From Verrucomicrobiota bacterium (GTDB lineage: Bacteria > Verrucomicrobiota > Verrucomicrobiia > Limisphaerales > J093), in NCBI GenBank assembly GCA_016716505.1, contig JADJWF010000011.1:248001-312000 (forward strand): a stretch of 64,000 nt of DNA, written 5' to 3'. The notes beneath the pieces are model-generated. The model did not search any database and was not told where the DNA came from. It saw only the letters and a program-made list of their open reading frames with translations. The translations under genes were made by a program, and so were the position numbers. Positions 7,810 to 16,854 of the stretch are shown in pieces (within the stretch, counting starts at the first letter, position 1; every line of letters starts with the position of its first letter).

Positions 7810-10800
7810 TTACGGCGCCGTCGTTCCGGTCATCAAGTGCAACGTAACGGTGTTGTCGGCCGGGGTGGGGTCGTTGAACAAGGCCAGCAGCGTGTTGGCG
7901 AACAGTTGCGACATCGCATCGGCCTGGCCTTGCAGGAAGGCAATGATGCCCTGGCTTTGCGGCGAGATCGGGCGGCTGCCCTCGTCGCCCATGTAATGCG
8001 ACGAGAACGCTTCGGTCATGGCCGGCGCGAGGAACTGGGCCGTGCCTTGGGGCAGGTTGTACGGCGGCTGCATCAGAAGATAGGCGGACAGGTTCAGCAG
8101 TCCGTTGGTCAGGTAGTTGTAGGCGTAGGCCGGGAACGGCTGCCCGCCTGTGTCGTAGTTGATGGCGGTCACCGGATAGCTCGCGATGGCCAAGGATCCA
8201 CCGGCCGACAGGTCCAGCACGCGGTAGGGCGAGGGATGAGTCACCAGCGAGCCGGTCTGGATGTCGAAGAGCGTGCCGGCGGGATGGTCAAAGCGAACAA
8301 TGTCTTGCGCGTGGTAATGCCCGGTGAAGACCGCCCTCATGCCATAGCGGGCGAAGGTCTCCCGCACGGTCTCGAAGTCGTCCAACACATAGTCCGGGAA
8401 CAGCGTCTTCTGACCGGGGTAATGCTCGGAGACGCCGTGATGCACCATGCCGAGGACGAACTTGCCCTGCGCTCGGGCGAGTGCGAGCTGGTTGGTGATC
8501 CAAGCCCAACGTTGCGCATCGAAGTAGCCGCCAGTGTAAGGCGATGCGGTGTTGCGGTCGTAGCGGGCCGAGTCCATGGCGAGAATCCACAAGCCGGGCA
8601 ACGGCTCGGCCACGTACGAGAGCGAGTTGGGATCGCGCGCCAGGGCCTGGCCGTAGCCGAAGTCCTGGTAAATCGCGGCGAAGTCGGTCGGAGAAACGGT
8701 CGGAACGGGAATCACGTTCGCGCCGTTGAACGCCGCCGCGTGCGGATTGGCCACGTCGTGGTTGCCGGGGCAGACAAACACCTTCGCGCCGGCGTTGCGG
8801 AGGCGTCGCAGCGCCGTGGCAAAACCCTCATGGCTGACCCGCTCGCCGTCCTTGGTCAGATCGCCCGGCACCAGCACGATATCGGGCTGCGCGGCGAGGA
8901 TGCCCGTGATGGCGGCGTCCAGAATGGCGGGGCTTTCCTTCAACAGTTTACGATCACCGGCCAGGTAGTTCTGGAAAGCCGAACCGTCGGCAATCAACAG
9001 ACCCGGGTCCATGTAGTGGGGATCGCTGAAGACGGCGATCCGCGCGCCGGGCAGCGGGACGCGCACCACGCGATAGAAGCGCACCGGGTACAGCCCGCGG
9101 TCGGCGTCCACGAAGCGGAACAGCCCGTTGCCGCCGTCGGTCACCCAGCCGAGGTTTTCCCAATGGACGAGGTCGGTCGAGGCTTGCACCTGATAGGCGT
9201 ATCCGGCCAATGCCGCGATGCGGAGCACCGCACCCTCGGCCGTCAGCTCCAGCCCCACGATGCGCGGCTGGGTGACCGTGTCTGTTCGCAGGGCAAGGTT
9301 TTGAATGCGCTGATCCTCGCTGGCCTGCGTATCGGGCTGGCTGAAGACCTGAATGTGGCGGAGGTACGCCGCCAGCGCGGCTTGTTCACTGCCGTCCGTG
9401 GTGAAGGCGTTGCCCGAGGTCGGGGCCAGATCCACCCGGCTGGACGCCTGGGTCAGCGGGTAGTAGTTGTCGCCGCCATTGGCCAGGAAGCCGAGCGTGA
9501 CCAGGCGGAAGGTGCGGTTGGGGTCGCCCACCAGCACACCGTTTTCCACCACCAGGTCAAGGCGGCCGTCGGCGCGGGTGGCCACCAGCGTGCGCACACG
9601 CGAGCCGGGATTATTGATGCCGACGATGGCGCCGCCAGACATGGTGTAGGTCATGCGTGGCTGGGAGGGATCGTAGCTAAACCACAAGCCGCTGACCTGG
9701 GGGAACTGGCCCGGTGTCGCCCCCGGTGCCACCCCCGCCACGCTCCATTCGATGGTGTCGCGCAACTGTTGCGCCGTGAGGGTTAGAATGGACAACCCGT
9801 TGTTGAAACGCAGGGCGTTCTCGATGTCGAGCTGCGAGATGTCGCCAAACTCCTTGCCCACGGCCGGATTGGGCAGCGGCGGGACATACTCCGCCCCACC
9901 GCCGTAGCCGAGCACCGCGCCGATCGAGTCCCGGATGCCCCCGCCGTTCTTGAGCGAGAGGGAAACGGCCGGATCGGCCTGCCACGCGCGCCACAGATTG
10001 GCGTCGGCGGTGAGGTTGCCCAAGTTCGATTCCTCGGTGCGCACGGTCTGCCGCAGGCCGTTCAGGTACACGGTCGAGCGACCGAAGACATTGCCGTCCT
10101 TGGCGTTGATGATGGCTCCGAGGTTGGTGACGATGTTGAGGACCGTGGGGTTCGGCGGAAGATTACCCGTGTCGGCGACGCCTTGAGCATCCGTGGCGTA
10201 GGCCCCGCTGGCCGGATCGTAGCCGGTGATTAGTCCGGCCTCGTTGAAGTTGACGATCAACCGACCCACGTAGCGGTAGTTGGCCCCGGTGTTGACCACC
10301 GCCGCCGGCTCACCACTCGCGGAATTGAACCACACGGGGTAGTCGGCCGCGGCGACGTCACCGACACGCAGCCGGTCGGTGGGCTTGGCGAAGATGGCAT
10401 GGGAGCCACCGGCAATCACCACGTCCACATCCCGCAGCTCCTGAGCCAGCGCGAACTCGTTGGCATACTGCTGCAAGTGCGCCAGAACGATGACCTTGTT
10501 GACGCCCAGCGGCAGAAGAGCGTCCACCGCCGCTTGCACCGCCGCCGTGATGTTGGTGTCCACACCCACGTTACCCGGCGAGGAGATTGCGCGCAGGTCC
10601 TTGGTCGTGGCCCCAACGATGCCGATGAGTTGCCCGGCCACGGGGATCACGCACGATTTGGCGATGCGATTGGTCAGGGTGGCGGCGTTCAGGCCGTCGG
10701 GCGACACAAGACTGGCCAGACTGCCGTCCGGGGCAAAGTTCAGGTTGGCACTCAGGTACGGGAACATCGTGCCCTGGTAGCCGACGGCTGCGTCGCGCAA

Positions 10801-13134
10801 GATGACGCTGCGCACGAGGGGCGTCCCGGCGTCGAACTCGTGGTTGCCAAACGCCGCGGCTTGGAAACCCATGGCGTTGAGCATGGCGATGTCTGCACGC
10901 GCCCCCACCCCGTTGAAGCCAGCAGCCGGATCGGCCCCCGCGTTGAAGAAGGGCCCGGGGATGTAGTTGTCGCCCGACGAGAGGATGAGCGTGTTGCCCG
11001 GGAACTCGGACGCCAGCGCAGCCAAGACCGAGGAAAATGCCGGGGCGTCCACCAGCGCGTCCAACCCCGCCTCGAAGTCGCTGGCGTGCAGGATTTGCAG
11101 CGTCAGGGGGGTGGAGGAGGTGTTTTTGGCCACGGTGATGGTCACAGGGGCAGAGGTCGTGCTCGCGCCCAGGTTGTCGGTGACCTCCGCCGAGTAGGTG
11201 AGGGTCCCCAGCGGCTGGTTGACCAGATTGACCTGGAACGGCGCCGCGGTGTTCGTTGCGATGGGCGTGCCGTTGCGGAAGAAGACCACCCGCTGGATCC
11301 AACCGTCCACGTCGTTAGCCGCGACGGCCAAGGTGAAGTTGGCCGGAGCTGTGAACGCCGCGCCGTCCGCCGGGCTGGTGAGTGTAACATTGGGCGCGAG
11401 GTTTTCCGCCACAACCGTCACCGAGTACTCTTCAGACATGGCCACCGCACCGTCGTTGTCGTAGGCCACCGCGCGCGCAGAAAAGGTGCCGGGCGGGGTA
11501 AGACTAACCGGCAGTTCAAAGGGGTAGGTGGTGTCCTCGGCCAGCAATGTAGCCCCATCCCAGAACTCGACCCTCATGATGCGCCCGTCCTGGTCGTAGG
11601 CGTGCGCGGTGAGGGTAAAGCTGACCGGACCGGCCAGCACGGCATTCGTGGGGCCGCGCAGGGCGATGGCTGGCAACTGATTGGCGGGAGCGGGCGCTCC
11701 GTACGTCGGCAGTGTTACCCGGTAGGCGAGCAGGATGTTGTCCAACGCCAGGTCGTTGGTCCCCACCGGCTCACCGTTGTGGTACACCACCGGCGCCTTG
11801 AAGTCGTTGTCGTTGATGATGAGCAGCAGATGGTCATGCGGCGCCGCCGGATCATTCAGCGGGATCAACGAGAGGCTCTCGATCTTCTCCGAGATGGTGT
11901 TCGTGTCGTGCGGGGCCGCAGCGTTCAGGCCGAACTTGGCCAGTTGCGCCGCATCGAGCAGGTCCACGAAATCCTGCCGGGCAACGGGGCGCACATCGGC
12001 CGGGAGACCCGAAGCCGGCAGCGATTTCTGCCCGGGCACGCCGCGCTCCAGGTCGTAGGGCGAATTGAGGATGTTGGTCGCGCCCGCCAGGCTGGCCAGC
12101 ACCACGCGCTTGTAAATGGGCGGGAGATTGGTGTCGGCGATGCCCTGGCCGATCTGGTCGCGCTCCAGTACCAGGAGCTCGGTGCGGTTGAGCGCCAGGA
12201 TTTCACTCACCGGCGTGTGCCGGTTGGTCTGGGCGCTGCCCTGCAAGGTCAATTCGTACACGTATTGGGCCAGCGCCTGGCCGTAGGTGGGCGACGTCTC
12301 GTCGGCGTCAAAGACCAACAGGCGCGTGTTGCGTCCGCCCGAGCCCGAGCCCCCGTCCTGGATGGTCGGGCTTTGGAGCATGGCAAACAGTCGCTTTCCA
12401 TCCGGCGTCAAACTCAGCCCTTCCAACCCGCGGTTGTTGCGCCGGCCGGAATCCGGCGCGCTGGCGCCGGTGAAATTGTTTGGCCGGGGAGGCGTCGCCC
12501 CTTTCTTGGGCAGTACGGAAGGCGGAATCTCAAACGTCCCCTCCAGATCGCCGCTGGCGGAGAACCGGTAGATGAATGGCCCGTACTCGTCACTGACGTA
12601 AAACCGTCCATCCGACAGCCGCACCAGCCCCTCGCCATCCAGACTGCGTCGCCCACCCCCGAGACTCGCCGGGGCGGACTGCGGATGCGTGACCACGTTG
12701 GTGTCGTTGGCGTCGAACCCGGTGAAGTAATTTGTGCCCTGGTAGGTCAGCAGGATCGTCTGCGTGTTCGTCAGCGCGATTTGATTCTGCGCGGCCGGTC
12801 CGGGACCGTAATAGGGCGTGATGCTCAGGTCGAAGACCTGAATGCGGGGCAGGTAATTTTGCGCTCCATCGCCAAACCCGCGGTCCGGTAATGCATACAA
12901 AACCCCGGAGTACGTGTCGCCGTTCTTCGACCACGTGGCTGGATCGAAAAACGCCGCCGAGCCAAAACCGCCGAGCGTGTCCAAGCCGGGGCCACGGGCG
13001 TCGGTGGTATCGGCCGGCACGCGCCCCACGCCAACGAGGCCGTGATTCACGTAGGCGTCGAACTGGGCTTGGAGAGGCCACGCCAAACAGGCAGCGGGCA
13101 ACAGGGTCAGAAGTAGTCGAGGGTTTTTGGTCAT
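7810..13134 (-). CDS. Secreted multidomain phosphohydrolase: phytase-like esterase, Ig-like, 5'-nucleotidase, calcineurin phosphoesterase
   Basis: 1774 residues from the ATG at 13132-13134, followed by a signal peptide (MTKNPRLLLTLLPAACLAWP). Residues about 30-480 match the esterase-like domain of phytase (SLDGEGLVRLSDGRFYVSDE, NNRGLEGLSLTPDGKRLFAM). Two bacterial Ig-like domains follow (about 490-675). A 5'-nucleotidase module spans about 690-1250, with ILHASDFEAG, SSGDNYIPG, FGNHEFD, HLQQYANE and GGSHA, then the C-terminal 5'-nucleotidase domain (NLTADANLWR, LKNGGGIRDSIG). A short domain typical of Verrucomicrobiota (YQVQASTDLVHW) precedes a second metallophosphoesterase (about 1335-1620: FSDPHY, PGDLTKDGE, CPGNHDVAN, MVHHG, FTGHYHAQD). 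Together these could strip phosphate from several organic phosphates outside the cell. The first metal motif is D-F-E rather than D-x-H, a variant seen in related nucleotidases. Confidence 0.85.
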   Translation of the reverse strand: MTKNPRLLLTLLPAACLAWPLQAQFDAYVNHGLVGVGRVPADTTDARGPGLDTLGGFGSAAFFDPATWSKNGDTYSGVLYALPDRGFGDGAQNYLPRIQVFDLSITPYYGPGPAAQNQIALTNTQTILLTYQGTNYFTGFDANDTNVVTHPQSAPASLGGGRRSLDGEGLVRLSDGRFYVSDEYGPFIYRFSASGDLEGTFEIPPSVLPKKGATPPRPNNFTGASAPDSGRRNNRGLEGLSLTPDGKRLFAMLQSPTIQDGGSGSGGRNTRLLVFDADETSPTYGQALAQYVYELTLQGSAQTNRHTPVSEILALNRTELLVLERDQIGQGIADTNLPPIYKRVVLASLAGATNILNSPYDLERGVPGQKSLPASGLPADVRPVARQDFVDLLDAAQLAKFGLNAAAPHDTNTISEKIESLSLIPLNDPAAPHDHLLLIINDNDFKAPVVYHNGEPVGTNDLALDNILLAYRVTLPTYGAPAPANQLPAIALRGPTNAVLAGPVSFTLTAHAYDQDGRIMRVEFWDGATLLAEDTTYPFELPVSLTPPGTFSARAVAYDNDGAVAMSEEYSVTVVAENLAPNVTLTSPADGAAFTAPANFTLAVAANDVDGWIQRVVFFRNGTPIATNTAAPFQVNLVNQPLGTLTYSAEVTDNLGASTTSAPVTITVAKNTSSTPLTLQILHASDFEAGLDALVDAPAFSSVLAALASEFPGNTLILSSGDNYIPGPFFNAGADPAAGFNGVGARADIAMLNAMGFQAAAFGNHEFDAGTPLVRSVILRDAAVGYQGTMFPYLSANLNFAPDGSLASLVSPDGLNAATLTNRIAKSCVIPVAGQLIGIVGATTKDLRAISSPGNVGVDTNITAAVQAAVDALLPLGVNKVIVLAHLQQYANEFALAQELRDVDVVIAGGSHAIFAKPTDRLRVGDVAAADYPVWFNSASGEPAAVVNTGANYRYVGRLIVNFNEAGLITGYDPASGAYATDAQGVADTGNLPPNPTVLNIVTNLGAIINAKDGNVFGRSTVYLNGLRQTVRTEESNLGNLTADANLWRAWQADPAVSLSLKNGGGIRDSIGAVLGYGGGAEYVPPLPNPAVGKEFGDISQLDIENALRFNNGLSILTLTAQQLRDTIEWSVAGVAPGATPGQFPQVSGLWFSYDPSQPRMTYTMSGGAIVGINNPGSRVRTLVATRADGRLDLVVENGVLVGDPNRTFRLVTLGFLANGGDNYYPLTQASSRVDLAPTSGNAFTTDGSEQAALAAYLRHIQVFSQPDTQASEDQRIQNLALRTDTVTQPRIVGLELTAEGAVLRIAALAGYAYQVQASTDLVHWENLGWVTDGGNGLFRFVDADRGLYPVRFYRVVRVPLPGARIAVFSDPHYMDPGLLIADGSAFQNYLAGDRKLLKESPAILDAAITGILAAQPDIVLVPGDLTKDGERVSHEGFATALRRLRNAGAKVFVCPGNHDVANPHAAAFNGANVIPVPTVSPTDFAAIYQDFGYGQALARDPNSLSYVAEPLPGLWILAMDSARYDRNTASPYTGGYFDAQRWAWITNQLALARAQGKFVLGMVHHGVSEHYPGQKTLFPDYVLDDFETVRETFARYGMRAVFTGHYHAQDIVRFDHPAGTLFDIQTGSLVTHPSPYRVLDLSAGGSLAIASYPVTAINYDTGGQPFPAYAYNYLTNGLLNLSAYLLMQPPYNLPQGTAQFLAPAMTEAFSSHYMGDEGSRPISPQSQGIIAFLQGQADAMSQLFANTLLALFNDPTPADNTVTLHLMTGTTAP

Positions 13135-13591
13135 AGTCAGCCGTTGATTCTTGTTGGGTCGGTCGCGCTCGCGCACGGGCCCCTGATGACGCCAGCGGTC
13201 AGTGGCAGGAGAACTACGGAGTCGTGAAAATTGAGTGACGCTTGCGGCGCAACCAAGGCGCGACCGGCCCACCGGCGCGGCAAACCGCCTTGAGTTGGCC
13301 GCTGACCCGAGAGACCTTTTTAACCGACCTCACACTGCGTTTGCGGGAGCGGATGAGAGTTGCCCGCTGGCCAATGACGCGGGGTGACGCGCACCGGCAT
13401 TCGGCTGAATGCCGGCCCTCCCAGTCCCCGGCCGGCGTGTGGCGCCGGGCGACCGGCTGGCTCGACACTCGTCCGAACCAACAGCGGTCTGTTGCGCGGC
13501 TACAAGCGCCTGAGGGAAAAGGCGGTCCGCCGCAACCACTCGCAGAATGCAAGCTCGCAGTCCGAGCTTGCCGGCCGGATGTGCCGATGGA
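13135..13591. other. 457-bp non-coding stretch between minus-strand genes
   Basis: No convincing coding frame on either strand. It holds the stem-loop at 13549-13571 close to the end of the quinoprotein-like gene. The part nearest 13134 should contain the promoter of the large phosphoesterase gene, but no clear -35/-10 pair can be named. Confidence 0.6.
13549..13571 (-). terminator. Stem-loop after the secreted PQQ-propeller gene
   Basis: A perfect 9-bp inverted repeat, gcaagctcg / cgagcttgc (13549-13557 and 13563-13571) with a 5-nt loop, begins about 20 bp past the stop codon on the minus strand. There is no following T-run, so it may be a transcript-end stabiliser rather than a true intrinsic terminator. 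Confidence 0.4.
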
Positions 13592-14851
13592 TTACCGACT
13601 GCCGATGCAGTAGAGGTGGTTCGCCGTGCGGATGAAGATCCGGCCCTGCGAAATGGCGGGCGTGGCCTGAACCTTTTCGTTCAAGGGGTTCTTCGCCAGA
13701 ACCTTGAACTCCGCTCCGGCCGCGATCACCGTGGTCTCGCCGGTATCACCCACAATGTAAATCCGCCCGGCGGCGCTGACCGGCGAGGCCGCCACGTTGC
13801 CGCCCAGCCGCTCCTGCCAAACGATCTCGCCCGTATCGGCTTTGAGGCAGGTGGCCAGCCCGGCGTCCGTCACGGCGTAGAGGTGCGGACGCAGGTAGAG
13901 CATTGAGGGCACCTTCGGCGTGCCGCGACGTTGTTCCCAAGCAAGGTTGTTGGTGCCGAGGTCGCCGCGGCCGCCCGGGCGGAAGGCCTTGATGGTGTCG
14001 CGACCGCCCCAGCCGCCAGCGGTGAACACCAGGCCCTCACCGAGCGTTACCGATGGCACCTTGCCCTCGCCGATGACCTCGCTGGTCCAGAGTCGCTCGC
14101 CGGTCTCGAAATCGAAGCCCTGCACCACATCGCCGGCCTCGCTGATCACCTGCTCACGTCCGTCCGGCCCGGTCCAGATGGCCGGCGTGCCGTGCGAGAT
14201 GCGCGAGGGGCCGCGCCGCGCCTTCCAGCGCTCGCGGCCAGTGGCGGCGTCCAGTGCCAGCACGTACGCCTGATCCCACGGGGTTTGCCAGCCGAGGGTT
14301 TTATCCTCGCCGTCGCTGCTGCCGTCGCGGGCCATGATCAACACGCCCCGGTGCAGGAGGAGCGAGGTGCCCAACCCGTGCTGGCTGTAAAACGGATAAG
14401 CGCGGTTCGTCCAGGCCACTTCGCCCGCGAAGTTCAGCGCCACGAAACTGCCGTCGCCAAAGCAGGCATACACCCGCTCGCCATCCGTGGCCGGTGTGGG
14501 CGTGGCGTAGCTGTTGCGTTGCTCCTTGCGGCGGGGGATTTGCTTGAAAACGGCCCGATCCCAGAGCACCCGGCCATCGCGCCGGTCGAGCGCCAGTACG
14601 TGACAGTTCTCGCCGCCGTCGGTGGCGGTGGTCACAAACACGTGATTGTCCCAGACGATGGGCGACGACCACGCTTCGCCCGGAATGGGCGTTTTCCAGA
14701 GCACATTGCTCGTGGAGGTCCAGTGAAGCGGCACGGCTGTCTCCGGAGAAAGGCCCTGACCGTTGGGGCCGCGGAACTGTGGCCAATTGGCGGCCACGGA
14801 CGTGGCACTCGCGACCAGCAGCAGCGGCAGCGAACCCAAAATGGCTTTCAT
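13592..14851 (-). CDS. Secreted PQQ-like beta-propeller protein
   Basis: 419 residues; the ATG at 14849-14851 is chosen because a signal peptide (MKAILGSLPLLLVASATSVAA) follows and the mature protein starts with NWPQFRGPNGQG, the hallmark of secreted quinoprotein-type propellers of Planctomycetota and Verrucomicrobiota. Propeller blades with the A-x-D-x-x-x-G-x-x-x-W pattern are visible (LALDRRDGRVLWD, LALDAATGRERWK, CLKADTGEIVWQ). No catalytic calcium/PQQ site can be assigned, so it may be a non-enzymatic propeller. It is the first of two such proteins in the glycan island. Confidence 0.85.
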   Translation of the reverse strand: MKAILGSLPLLLVASATSVAANWPQFRGPNGQGLSPETAVPLHWTSTSNVLWKTPIPGEAWSSPIVWDNHVFVTTATDGGENCHVLALDRRDGRVLWDRAVFKQIPRRKEQRNSYATPTPATDGERVYACFGDGSFVALNFAGEVAWTNRAYPFYSQHGLGTSLLLHRGVLIMARDGSSDGEDKTLGWQTPWDQAYVLALDAATGRERWKARRGPSRISHGTPAIWTGPDGREQVISEAGDVVQGFDFETGERLWTSEVIGEGKVPSVTLGEGLVFTAGGWGGRDTIKAFRPGGRGDLGTNNLAWEQRRGTPKVPSMLYLRPHLYAVTDAGLATCLKADTGEIVWQERLGGNVAASPVSAAGRIYIVGDTGETTVIAAGAEFKVLAKNPLNEKVQATPAISQGRIFIRTANHLYCIGSR

Positions 14852-15087
14852 GGATGAACTGTAACCGCCCTTCCGGTTGGGGGAAGTCACAAGGCCGTGG
14901 CCCGGGGTCCTCTCGGTCATTACGATCACGCTGGGCGCGACGATTTTTCCGTGAATCCTTCCGGGGCAGCGAAACCAACTGCGCTCCGAGCGCCTCCGGA
15001 TGGCAACACCGTCAAGTTACGATTGCTCGTAATGATTGAAGCAGGACAGCAACTCCAGGGCGCGGCCCTGGCAAGGCAGGCTGGGGC

Positions 15088-16647
15088 TCATGGTTTGTCC
15101 CTTGGAGGAGTAAACCGTGGCTCGTCGGAAATCACGCCTGGCGACTCAGGGCCGAGTTCCCAGGTGCTCACCGCCGACAGGCTACGGGCCGGTAACGTCA
15201 CCGAGGTTTCCACCACGTTCGCACTCGGACGCAGCGCGATGGGCTGAGGCCTGAGCTGGAATGCCGATTCGCGAAGGGCCGGCTCGTTCACTGAATACTG
15301 GAACCAGCGGCCCTGTGGCGCGGCGCCATGCAGGCGCAAGCGCACGGTTTTCCCGGCGTCATCCGGATTCAGCAGATACACCGTGACCTGGCCCGACGGG
15401 CTGCGGAGGGCGGCGGCAACCAGCGACTCGCTCTCCGCGACGGTCACCTTCAAGACCTCCGAGTGTTTGGCTTGAAAGCGGGTCAGCAGGCCGTAAGCAA
15501 AATAAGGCACCGGCTCCGGCTCGGCCCGCGGCAGATACGCGCGCCGGTCCATGTCCCAGGTCCGCACCAGTTGAAACTGCCCGTCCAGGTCGCCCCGGTT
15601 CACGAAGCTCCACCGGCTGAAGCCGTCCACGCCGAGATTGAGTCCGGCCAGCACCTTGCGCGCGACCGAAAGCTGCGTGCCGTACAGGCGCGGGCCTTCG
15701 CTGCGGCCCTGCCAGCCCAAGGCGAAGTCGCCCATCTCCGAAATGAAGAACGGCTTGCGCCGCGCGCCGGCGTATTCAACCCACTGGCGGACGAAACGGT
15801 CGTAATCGGCGGGCGACTCGACGTAGGTGTGCGCGTCGAAGGCGCCCACCACCTCGTCGAAATCGAACGGCGCTTTGCCGATGTAAGAGACCGTGTAGAA
15901 GTCCGGCGCGGACAACGGGAGCTGCAGACCGCGGCGGTCCAGTTCGGCTCGAACAGCCTGAAGCGCGGGCGTGATGGATTCGATCCGCCGGCCCGGCCCG
16001 AGCCACCAGCCGTCGGGGATGCCCGGCTCGTTGTTGATGCACAGCCAGCGGATGCAGGTGTAGCGGCGCTGCCGCAGCAGCCGCTCGCACAACTCGCCCA
16101 GTCCGCGAGCGAAGTCCGGCACAGAGCGCGGCGCGCTTTGAAGCGGGTGGACGTCGTCGTGGGCGTTCCAGGCCACGTCATTCCACATCTGGGTCAGGAA
16201 CACGTCCACCCGGTTCGATTCGCAGATGTCCAAGATGCGGTAGAGCGTGCGCATCTCTTCGTTGTCCCATTCGAAGCGGTCCCGTTCCGGCTGATACATG
16301 CGGTGAGTGAACTCGACGCGGCACCAGTCCAGGCCCAGCCAGCGGAAATGGCGTTCGAGGTCCTGCCAGGCGGCGGTATTGTCGAGGGGCGGGTTGCCGC
16401 CAAAGCCGCTGCCCTGGGGCGCACCGCTCCGGCCGCTCGTCATGCGCTTGGGATCAAACGGCACCTCGCGCCGGATCGCATGCCACGACGCGCCCAGCCC
16501 GCCCGCCAAGCGCCGCACCGGCTGGTCCAAGCTCACTTCAACCGCTACTGAAGGAGGTTGTTCACCGGCATCGGCCGCGAAGGCCATGCCACCGAGCGCG
16601 GCCACCACGAGCGCGCCCAACGTCGCCACATCAAATCTCCGTTTCAT
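15088..16647 (-). CDS. Secreted clan GH-A glycoside hydrolase (family not certain)
   Basis: 519 residues from the ATG at 16645-16647, with a signal peptide ending near AFAADA. The catalytic (beta/alpha)8 barrel shows the GH-A pattern: acid/base E207 in CINNEPG after strand 4 and nucleophile E304 in FFISEMGDF after strand 7. The C-terminal ~120 residues form a beta-sandwich (QVTVYLLNPDDAGKTVRLRL), as in GH30 and GH39. The overall layout is closest to GH30/GH39-like enzymes, but the substrate cannot be read from the sequence. It stands in the same direction as the two beta-helix genes upstream, suggesting a joint role on one plant or algal polysaccharide. Confidence 0.8.
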   Translation of the reverse strand: MKRRFDVATLGALVVAALGGMAFAADAGEQPPSVAVEVSLDQPVRRLAGGLGASWHAIRREVPFDPKRMTSGRSGAPQGSGFGGNPPLDNTAAWQDLERHFRWLGLDWCRVEFTHRMYQPERDRFEWDNEEMRTLYRILDICESNRVDVFLTQMWNDVAWNAHDDVHPLQSAPRSVPDFARGLGELCERLLRQRRYTCIRWLCINNEPGIPDGWWLGPGRRIESITPALQAVRAELDRRGLQLPLSAPDFYTVSYIGKAPFDFDEVVGAFDAHTYVESPADYDRFVRQWVEYAGARRKPFFISEMGDFALGWQGRSEGPRLYGTQLSVARKVLAGLNLGVDGFSRWSFVNRGDLDGQFQLVRTWDMDRRAYLPRAEPEPVPYFAYGLLTRFQAKHSEVLKVTVAESESLVAAALRSPSGQVTVYLLNPDDAGKTVRLRLHGAAPQGRWFQYSVNEPALRESAFQLRPQPIALRPSANVVETSVTLPARSLSAVSTWELGPESPGVISDEPRFTPPRDKP

Positions 16648-16854
16648 GTCGGGACATTCTGGGGTGTGCATGACCCGCAGACAATGGCGGCGCTGCTGGC
16701 TGGAGATGCGTGTTCAACCCGGAACGGATACCCGTGCCAAGTCGCCGGGCAATTCTGCCCGCTTCCGGCCGCTGGCCGTTGATCACCTGCGGACCATTTT
16801 CCTGGGGCCTGGCGCCCCCGACTACCGCGGCGGTGGCACATCGGGTTGGAACGA

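Noticed and set aside
10399..12891. 830-codon open frame on the plus strand
   Set aside because: Antisense to the large phosphoesterase gene, without motifs; long frames on both strands are expected at this GC content.
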